From contig DJPC01000056.1 of NCBI GenBank assembly GCA_002439665.1, forward strand, positions 10,987-20,775: a stretch of DNA of 9,789 bases, given 5' to 3'. Made by a program: the position numbers and the translations under genes. This stretch comes from Dialister sp. UBA6422 (GTDB taxonomy: Bacteria > Bacillota > Negativicutes > Veillonellales > Dialisteraceae). Position 1 is the first letter of the stretch. The number at the start of each line of letters is the position of its first letter. Below, piece after piece: positions 1 through 5,428 of the stretch. Under the pieces are notes generated by a model that was not told where the DNA came from, searched no databases, and worked only from the letters and a program-made list of their open reading frames with translations.

Positions 1-66
1 GAGATTGAAAAACATATATTGCCTCTCTTATCCGTAACTATTACAAGTTATCATGAAGGAGTTCTT

Positions 67-987
67 ATGCGTGCAATTATCGATATTGGAACTAATTCCA
101 TACGCCTTTTGATGGCAGAAAAAGATGAAAAGGGAGAATGGAAAATCCTGAAAAAGGATTTACGCAGTACCCGTTTAGGGGAAGGTATGACGGAAAAAGC
201 TTGTATTGGTCAAGGGGGTCGGGAACGATCTCTTCAGGCGATCAATGAATTTACTGCAGAAGCAAAGTTGGCTGGGGCTGATGAAATCTTTGCCTATGGT
301 ACTTCGATTATGCGAGATGCTAGCAATGGGGAAGAATTTGCTGATGAAGTGACGGCTGCCACTGGCGTTCCAGTACGTATTTTGACAGGCACTGAAGAAG
401 CCTATTATAGCTACATTGGGGCAGCCGGCACACCGGGAGTTTTAACATCTGTTGTGGATATTGGCGGTGGCTCCACAGAAATTTGTATGGGATTTGGAAG
501 TGATGTAGGAGTTAGGCATAGTTTCCATTTAGGTTGTGTTCGCTGTTCCAAACAATTTGATACCACCACTGCTAGGGGACGAGCCGAATTAAAGAAGCAT
601 TGTTTTGAACTTTTCCGTAAAACGGACCTGATGGAATCTATGCAGAATGTCAAACGATGGATCGGTGTAGGCGGTACGGTTACTTCTATGGCAGCCATGC
701 TTCAGGAGATGGAAGTGTATGATTCCTCTAAAGTGCAAGATTTTGTCATCCATCAGGAAGATGTATCTAGCATGCTTAAAAAGCTTACAGCTATGTCTTA
801 TGATGAAAAATGCCATATGAAAGGGCTTATGCCTTCTAGGGCGGATATCATTGTAGCAGGAGTTGCGATTTTAGATAGTTTAATGGAGTATTTTGCCCTA
901 TCTGAAATCGTAGTCAGTGATCGGGATTTATCAGAAGGACTCTTGGACGCTGATGTATTAACTCCCCATATGGCTGAAAAACAATGA
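67..987 (+). CDS. Short-form Ppx/GppA family phosphatase (exopolyphosphatase or pppGpp phosphohydrolase)
   Basis: A 306-residue cytoplasmic enzyme of the Ppx/GppA branch of the ASKHA fold, which removes terminal phosphate from polyphosphate and/or pppGpp. Visible motifs: phosphate loop 1 DIGTNSIR at residues 6-13, the Glu pair of GTEEAY at 110-111 that aligns with the family's catalytic Glu, phosphate loop 2 DIGGGSTE at 131-138, and GVGGTVTSMAAM from residue 200. E. coli Ppx and GppA are about 500 residues with a C-terminal HD-like domain. That domain is absent, so this is the two-domain short form known from actinobacteria and other groups. The start at 67 is chosen because AAGGAG lies at 56-61, five bases upstream. 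The frame stays open back to base 1 (a TTG at 19 is possible), but residues before 67 look unlike the family. The stop overlaps the tilS start in ATGA, suggesting translational coupling. Substrate preference cannot be read from sequence. Confidence 0.9.
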   Translation: MRAIIDIGTNSIRLLMAEKDEKGEWKILKKDLRSTRLGEGMTEKACIGQGGRERSLQAINEFTAEAKLAGADEIFAYGTSIMRDASNGEEFADEVTAATGVPVRILTGTEEAYYSYIGAAGTPGVLTSVVDIGGGSTEICMGFGSDVGVRHSFHLGCVRCSKQFDTTTARGRAELKKHCFELFRKTDLMESMQNVKRWIGVGGTVTSMAAMLQEMEVYDSSKVQDFVIHQEDVSSMLKKLTAMSYDEKCHMKGLMPSRADIIVAGVAILDSLMEYFALSEIVVSDRDLSEGLLDADVLTPHMAEKQ

Positions 988-2432
988 CAGCTGAAGCATT
1001 TGAAAAGAAGGTGCGAACTTTTGCCCACGACGAGCATTTATGGCAAAAGGGAGATGCCATATTGGTAGCTGTGTCAGGGGGAAGTGATTCCCTGGGATTG
1101 TTACTTTTTCTTCATGCCATAGCGAAGAAAGAGGGCTTACGCCTTGGATGCTGCTGTGTGAATCATCATCTCCGACAGGAAGCAGAGCAGGAAGCTTTTT
1201 ATGTAGCCTCTGTGGCTCAAAAATTGCACATTCCTTTTTACCTTCGCCATGTGCATGTCCATGAGGCGCAAATGGAGAAAAAAGGCTCAATAGAAACTGT
1301 AGCTAGAGAATTGCGCTATAAGGAATTGCGGCAGGTCAAGGAGGAGGGGCATTTTGGGTCCATTGCCTTGGCTCATCATGCAGATGATCAGGCAGAAACC
1401 ATTTTGTTTCATATGCTTCGGGGAAGTGGTGCAAGAGGGCTATCTGCCATGAGACCCAAGAGAGATGATTTGATTCGCCCTTTTTTAGAGGTGACAAAAA
1501 AAGAGATTGCCTCCTATCTAGAGACTTTTTCTTGTCCATTCTGCCATGATGCTAGCAATGACATACCGGATACTACTAGGAACAAAATTCGTTTGCAGTT
1601 ATTGCCTTCTTTATTGTCATACAATCCGCAGCTGATCAAAACCTTGGGACATATGTCAGAGATTCTAAGAGAAGAAGATGATTTTTTATCGGAAAAAGCT
1701 AAAGAATGGCTATCCTCTTGGTCGTGGCAAAGTACAGGTGGATATTTACTGATTTCAGGAAAAACTTTCCAAAGAGAGCCAAAGGCATTAGGTAGACGCA
1801 TTTTAATGGAAGCAGCCCAAAGGGTCGGCCATGAATCTTTAGATTTTCAAAGCTTAGAACGGCTAAGGTATCTAGCCCTCTATGGTACTAGCGGACAAAA
1901 AACATCTAGTGCCAGAACCATTCTTCAAAAAGAAGGGAAAGATTTATTTTTGTATCCAGGAACTACTTTACACGGTTGTTCTATGGATTCTACAGAAGTC
2001 GTAGAATTGCTTTATAAAAAGCAGATGGAGAAACAAGTAGATAATATTTTTAATACTGATATAATAGATAACAATAGGGTGCAAATGCAACAAGGTCCTT
2101 GGCAGATAACCATTCTCTCTCTCCATCAAAAGCCGGATCATCTATCACGATGTCAGTATGTATTAGACGGTGATCAAGTAGGACATCTTCGCTTGACATT
2201 TTCCTGCAAGGGAGATGTGATTTATCCCAAAGGTATGGAAGGGACCAAAACGGTGGATCGTTTGATGCAAGAAGCCCATATCCCTTCTTTAGCTCGCAAT
2301 CAATGGCCGATTCTTGCAGATGACAAGGAAATTTATTGGGTCGCTATGATACGAGGGAGTCGGCGGGCGCTTCCTACAAAACAAACCCGTCATTTTAAAT
2401 TAATTACACTATCTTGGATTGGTAAGGAGTAA
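984..2432 (+). CDS. tilS: tRNA(Ile)-lysidine synthetase TilS
   Basis: A 482-residue cytoplasmic enzyme that uses ATP and lysine to turn C34 of the CAU-anticodon tRNA-Ile into lysidine, switching its reading from AUG to AUA; normally essential. The N-terminal PP-loop ATPase motif SGGSDS is at residues 31-36. The TilS motif HHADDQAET is at 131-139, followed by LRGSGARGL, and an RNKIRLQLLPSL segment matches the family's RNxIRxxLLP block. The C-terminal TilS domain is recognisable around GDVIYPKG at 410-417 and the following KTVDRLMQEAHIP. Length is normal for the full form. The linker between domains (about residues 345-370) is encoded by a markedly AT-rich stretch. ATG at 984 overlaps the previous stop, and no strong ribosome binding site precedes it, so translation probably depends on re-initiation. 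In Bacillus subtilis tilS is likewise followed by hprT and ftsH. Confidence 0.96.
   Translation: MTAEAFEKKVRTFAHDEHLWQKGDAILVAVSGGSDSLGLLLFLHAIAKKEGLRLGCCCVNHHLRQEAEQEAFYVASVAQKLHIPFYLRHVHVHEAQMEKKGSIETVARELRYKELRQVKEEGHFGSIALAHHADDQAETILFHMLRGSGARGLSAMRPKRDDLIRPFLEVTKKEIASYLETFSCPFCHDASNDIPDTTRNKIRLQLLPSLLSYNPQLIKTLGHMSEILREEDDFLSEKAKEWLSSWSWQSTGGYLLISGKTFQREPKALGRRILMEAAQRVGHESLDFQSLERLRYLALYGTSGQKTSSARTILQKEGKDLFLYPGTTLHGCSMDSTEVVELLYKKQMEKQVDNIFNTDIIDNNRVQMQQGPWQITILSLHQKPDHLSRCQYVLDGDQVGHLRLTFSCKGDVIYPKGMEGTKTVDRLMQEAHIPSLARNQWPILADDKEIYWVAMIRGSRRALPTKQTRHFKLITLSWIGKE
2057..2065 (+). promoter_or_regulatory. Possible internal extended -10 promoter inside tilS
   Basis: The sequence TGATATAAT is a perfect extended -10 element (TGnTATAAT) in the AT-rich linker region of tilS, about 375 bases before hpt. 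No good -35 box lies 17 bases upstream, which extended -10 promoters can tolerate. It could give hpt extra transcription independent of the ppx-tilS promoter. It may also be a chance match in AT-rich coding sequence. Confidence 0.25.
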
Positions 2433-2441
2433 GCAACAAAA

Positions 2442-2993
2442 ATGAAAAACTTGGAAAAAGATGTAAAGGCTGTATTGGTTACAGAAGAGCAGCTTGCTAA
2501 AAGAGTCAAAGAACTAGGGAAAGAAATTACTGCTGACTATATGGGTAAAGAAGTTGTATTGGTTGGCATTTTAAAGGGTGCGATGCCATTTCTATGTGAT
2601 TTGATGCGTGAAATTGATCTCCCTGTAACTTTGGATACTATGTGTGTATCCAGTTATGGCAATAGCACCGTTTCCAGCGGACATGTAAAGATCAAAAAAG
2701 ACCTGGATAGTGACATCCGCGGAAAACATGTCATTGTGGTAGAGGACATCATCGATACAGGTATTACCATGTCTGCCTTGCTCCCTATTTTGAAACAAAG
2801 AGGTGCTGCTTCTGTAGAGCTAGCTATTTGTTTAGATAAAAAAGAAAGACGAGAAGCAGAAGTAGATGTAAAGTACATTGGCTTTGAAATTCCAGATGAA
2901 TTTATCGTAGGTTATGGCTGCGACTATGCACAGAAATATAGAAACTTACCATTTATTGGCGTATTAGATAGTAAAGTATATAGCAGACAGTAA
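2442..2993 (+). CDS. hpt: Hypoxanthine-guanine phosphoribosyltransferase
   Basis: A 183-residue cytoplasmic purine-salvage enzyme that joins hypoxanthine or guanine to PRPP, giving IMP or GMP and pyrophosphate. The type I phosphoribosyltransferase PRPP loop VVEDIIDTG is at residues 99-107. The early LVGILKGAMPF carries the family's LKG loop near the N terminus. The C-terminal block EIPDEFIVGYGCDYAQKYRNLP is the conserved end of bacterial Hpt. Length (about 180) is standard. The start ATG follows AAGGAG at 2424-2429; that site overlaps the end of tilS and leaves a rather long 12-base spacing. It lies 9 bases after the tilS stop, so the two are almost certainly co-transcribed. In B. subtilis the HprT-TilS pair has been reported to interact and influence ftsH; the conserved order makes that possible here but unproven. 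Confidence 0.96.
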   Translation: MKNLEKDVKAVLVTEEQLAKRVKELGKEITADYMGKEVVLVGILKGAMPFLCDLMREIDLPVTLDTMCVSSYGNSTVSSGHVKIKKDLDSDIRGKHVIVVEDIIDTGITMSALLPILKQRGAASVELAICLDKKERREAEVDVKYIGFEIPDEFIVGYGCDYAQKYRNLPFIGVLDSKVYSRQ

Positions 2994-3199
2994 TCAGAAT
3001 AGAGAGAGTTAGAAATTAGAAATACCAGATGATTTTTTAATGATAAGATATGACGTCTTAGTTAAACTTTATCAATTAAGGACATGCTGATAGGTGAAAG
3101 AATTTGAAGTAACAGGAATTTTTTCTAAGGGGTCCTAAAGAAAATCTAAGAGTTATCTCGAATCATGGGGCATTAGCCTCACCTTAATAAAAATTCTCA

Positions 3200-3229
3200 T
3201 TGCTTATATATATAGGTATATGATAAAAT
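3200..3229 (+). promoter_or_regulatory. Promoter candidate for ftsH (extended -10)
   Basis: TGATAAAAT at 3221-3229 fits an extended -10 element: a TGn followed by TAAAAT, five of six matches to TATAAT. A poor -35 candidate, TTGCTT at 3200-3205, lies 18 bases upstream. Transcription would begin near 3236 and give ftsH a leader of about 65 bases. The run of TATATATA between the boxes adds flexibility but no specific signal. Confidence 0.5.
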
Positions 3230-3290
3230 TGGAGGTATTCAAAGTTATCAATCTATGGGGTATACTTATTCAATGGGAATTTGATAGATA

Positions 3291-3296
3291 GGAGGA
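3291..3296 (+). promoter_or_regulatory. Ribosome binding site deciding the ftsH TTG start
   Basis: GGAGGA sits five bases before TTG at 3302. An upstream in-frame TTG at 3281 would place this Shine-Dalgarno inside the coding sequence and has no site of its own. The protein read from 3302 begins MNKFVKN and enters its first membrane helix at the usual FtsH spacing, which supports the choice. Confidence 0.8.
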
Positions 3297-3301
3297 ATAT
3301 A

Positions 3302-5200
3302 TTGAACAAGTTTGTAAAGAATGTGGCCCTTTACGTTCTTCTCATCGTAATTGCTGTTTCCATATTCAATACCTTTGTCCATCCACAGGAAAAGCATTCT
3401 GAAATTACCTATAGTGATTTTATGACACAGGTGGAAAAGAAGAATGTCGATTCTGTAACGATGACAAACAACTCTATTACAGGAAAATTGAAGGATGGTA
3501 CAGAGTTTGAAACTTATGCACCAGACAATGACAGAGAATTGTTGCCGAAGCTTACTGCTGGTGATGTGGTAATCACTGCTAAGCCACCGGAACAGCCATC
3601 TTGGTGGATGAGTCTGCTGTCTTCTCTTCTTCCTATTATTGTTTTAGTAGGTGTATGGTTCTGGATTATGAATCAGACCCAAGGCGGTGGCGGCCGTGTC
3701 ATGAGCTTTGGTAAATCTAGAGCTAAAATGGCAGCAGAAGGACAGGTCCATGTAAACTTCAGCGATGTAGCAGGAGAAGATGAAGCCAAAGAAGAATTAT
3801 CGGAAGTGGTGGATTTCTTAAAAAATCCGGGACGTTATACCGCTATTGGTGCTAAAATTCCGAAGGGTGTTCTCTTGGTAGGACCTCCTGGTACAGGTAA
3901 AACCCTGCTAGCTAAAGCCGTGGCTGGGGAAGCAAAAGTACCATTCTTTTCCATTTCTGGTTCTGACTTTGTAGAAATGTTTGTAGGTGTAGGCGCTTCT
4001 CGTGTCCGTGACCTGTTTGCGCAGGCCAAGAAAAATGCTCCTTGCATTGTATTCATCGATGAAATCGATGCAGTAGGTCGTCAAAGAGGCAGTGGACTTG
4101 GCGGTGGACATGATGAAAGAGAACAGACATTGAACCAGCTTCTGGTTGAAATGGATGGATTTGGATCTAATGAAGGTATCATTACCATTGCAGCAACCAA
4201 CCGCCCAGATATTCTGGATCCAGCTCTTTTGCGTCCTGGTCGGTTTGACCGTCGTGTCGTGGTAGGTCGTCCAGATCTTCGTGGTCGTCTTGCAATCCTT
4301 CGAGTGCATGCTAGAAATAAACCACTTGAACCAGATGTAGACCTCAATACCATTGCCAAGAAAATTCCTGGTTTTACCGGAGCTGATATTGCTAATCTAT
4401 TAAATGAAGCGGCTTTGATGGCTGCTCGAGATAATAGAAAAACCATTTCTATGGCTGATTTGGAAGAAGCCAGTGAAAAAGTAAGCTATGGTCCAGAGAG
4501 AAAGAGTCATAAAGTCAGCGATGACGAAAGAAAACTCACTGCCTATCATGAATCTGGTCATGCCATCATGGCAACTCTCCTAAAAGATGCCGATCCTGTT
4601 CATAAGGTTACGATCATTCCTCGTGGACAAGCAGGCGGTTATACCATGATGCTGCCCCATGAAGAACGTTCTTTCATTACCAAATCCCATCTTCTGGCAC
4701 AGCTTAGAGTTGCTTTGGGTGGCCGTTGTGCAGAAAAAATTATCTTCAATGAAATTTCCAGTGGTGCTTCTGGCGATTTACAGCAAGTAACTGGCATTCT
4801 TCGAAAGATGATTATGGAATGGGGTATGAGTGATCGCTTAGGACCTATGATTTTCGGGGAACATCAAGAGCAGATCTTCTTGGGCAAGCAGCTTGGATCT
4901 GAAAGAAACTACGGGGAAACTGTAGCGACTATGATTGATGAGGAAATGCATAAATATCTGGATGAAGCCTATAATGATACCATGCAGACATTGACTGATA
5001 ATATAGAAGTGCTTCATGCCATGGCAAAGGCACTTCTGGAAGTAGAAACCATTGATCATAAGCAGGTAGAAAATCTCTTTAAGTATCATTCTATCTACGC
5101 TCCTGGAGAAGAACCTAAGAAAGAAGAAACATCTTCTGATACATCGCTTCCTCCCGTAAGCAAGGATAATAGTGCTACATCTTCTATTTATAGCAACTGA
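3302..5200 (+). CDS. ftsH: ATP-dependent zinc metalloprotease FtsH
   Basis: A 632-residue inner-membrane AAA+ protease that forms hexamers and degrades misassembled membrane proteins and regulatory proteins. In order: first membrane helix at about residues 8-25, an extracytoplasmic domain, second helix at about 105-122, and a Gly-rich linker. The AAA module has Walker A GPPGTGKT at 194-201, pore motif MFVG at 226-229, Walker B with the acidic pair at 253-254, and second-region-of-homology arginines in RPGRFDRR at 311-318. The M41 protease has zinc site HESGH at 416-420 and the third ligand probably Asp492 in SGASGDLQQ. All catalytic residues are present. The tail after about residue 605 is rich in Glu, Lys, Ser and Thr and is variable in the family. 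Initiation is at TTG, supported by GGAGGA at 3291-3296. It has its own promoter candidate upstream and a strong terminator downstream. Confidence 0.97.
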   Translation: MNKFVKNVALYVLLIVIAVSIFNTFVHPQEKHSEITYSDFMTQVEKKNVDSVTMTNNSITGKLKDGTEFETYAPDNDRELLPKLTAGDVVITAKPPEQPSWWMSLLSSLLPIIVLVGVWFWIMNQTQGGGGRVMSFGKSRAKMAAEGQVHVNFSDVAGEDEAKEELSEVVDFLKNPGRYTAIGAKIPKGVLLVGPPGTGKTLLAKAVAGEAKVPFFSISGSDFVEMFVGVGASRVRDLFAQAKKNAPCIVFIDEIDAVGRQRGSGLGGGHDEREQTLNQLLVEMDGFGSNEGIITIAATNRPDILDPALLRPGRFDRRVVVGRPDLRGRLAILRVHARNKPLEPDVDLNTIAKKIPGFTGADIANLLNEAALMAARDNRKTISMADLEEASEKVSYGPERKSHKVSDDERKLTAYHESGHAIMATLLKDADPVHKVTIIPRGQAGGYTMMLPHEERSFITKSHLLAQLRVALGGRCAEKIIFNEISSGASGDLQQVTGILRKMIMEWGMSDRLGPMIFGEHQEQIFLGKQLGSERNYGETVATMIDEEMHKYLDEAYNDTMQTLTDNIEVLHAMAKALLEVETIDHKQVENLFKYHSIYAPGEEPKKEETSSDTSLPPVSKDNSATSSIYSN

Positions 5201-5210
5201 TTACTAAGTT

Positions 5211-5251
5211 AAACACCTATGAAATATTATGATTTCATAGGTGTTTTTTTT
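5211..5251 (+). terminator. Strong intrinsic terminator after ftsH
   Basis: A perfect 14-pair stem has AACACCTATGAAAT at 5212-5225 and its complement at 5232-5245; one further A-T pair (5211 with 5246) is possible. The loop is six bases. Eight T residues at 5244-5251 follow directly. It lies 10 bases after the ftsH stop and has a T-tract only on the + side, so it should end the ftsH transcript. Confidence 0.95.
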
Positions 5252-5341
5252 ATAGGTGCCATGGGAGCAGGGAAAAGAAATATATATAAATATTGTCTTT
5301 CTATACGTTTTTCTCTTTCAAAAAATTTAGAACATTTTTAG
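5219..5341 (+). pseudogene. Short frame resembling a shikimate kinase N terminus (possible remnant)
   Basis: A 40-codon frame starting inside the ftsH terminator encodes a P-loop-like stretch, FFIGAMGAGKRNIYKYC, followed by LSIRFSL. Shikimate kinases and related P-loop kinases begin with a hydrophobic strand, then GxMGAGK(S/T)TIGxxLA. The pattern here matches up to the Lys, but the next residue is Arg rather than Ser or Thr, and the frame stops at 5339-5341. There is no ribosome binding site for ATG 5219 or ATG 5261. It could be the decayed start of a lost aroK-like gene, or a coincidence helped by the T-tract being read as Phe-Phe. I would not treat it as an active gene. Confidence 0.15.
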
Positions 5342-5360
5342 GAATAAAAGGAAGGGGACG

Positions 5361-5390
5361 TGGTAACATAGTACATAAACACTATGTCCA
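5361..5390 (+). promoter_or_regulatory. Dyad upstream of feoAB, possible operator or leader hairpin
   Basis: ACATAGT at 5366-5372 and ACTATGT at 5381-5387 form a perfect 7-base inverted repeat around an 8-base spacer. Flanking TGG at 5361-5363 and CCA at 5388-5390 extend the pairing past a two-base bulge. A second small repeat follows (CCAGA 5388-5392, TCTGG 5403-5407), ending just before the feo ribosome binding site. It does not read like a classical Fur box. It may bind an unidentified metal-responsive regulator or fold in the mRNA leader. I found no convincing -35/-10 pair between 5252 and 5428. Confidence 0.4.
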
Positions 5391-5428
5391 GAATGATGTA
5401 TATCTGGTGTTATAAGGAGATAAGGTGA

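Larger units (their letters stand above)
2994..3301 (+). other. hpt-ftsH intergenic region without a supported gene
   Basis: This 308-base AT-rich gap has no open frame with a credible start. It contains several weak inverted repeats: TGATAA 3041-3046 with TTATCA 3069-3074; TAAGA 3044-3048 with TCTTA 3056-3060; an imperfect hairpin at 3121-3144 (TTTTCT with AGAAAA, inner AGG with CCT); and TGGGGC 3166-3171 with GCCTCA 3176-3181 (one wobble). None is followed by a T-tract, so no intrinsic terminator ends the hpt transcript and read-through into ftsH is possible. Bases 3019-3036 resemble a piece of the hpt 3' end (16 of 18 identical to 2886-2903). The last 80 bases hold a promoter candidate and the ftsH ribosome binding site. 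Confidence 0.6.

Noticed and set aside
19..66. N-terminal extension of the Ppx/GppA gene from TTG at 19
   Set aside because: The added 16 residues lie before the conserved family start, and AAGGAG at 56-61 is correctly spaced for ATG 67. The open frame back to base 1 is probably chance.
3121..3144. Imperfect hairpin considered as the hpt terminator
   Set aside because: The stem is interrupted, AT-rich and followed by TCTAAGAG rather than a T-tract on either strand.
3255..3284. Nine-codon frame (ATG at 3255, TGA at 3282) in the ftsH leader, considered as a leader peptide
   Set aside because: The only Shine-Dalgarno-like GGAGG (3231-3235) is about 20 bases upstream, too far, and the peptide has no attenuation-like codon run.
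4081..4446. Antisense frames opposite ftsH, feoB and tilS, some over 100 codons
   Set aside because: Each lies wholly opposite a conserved gene, lacks a ribosome binding site and has biased residue content expected of a reverse-strand shadow.
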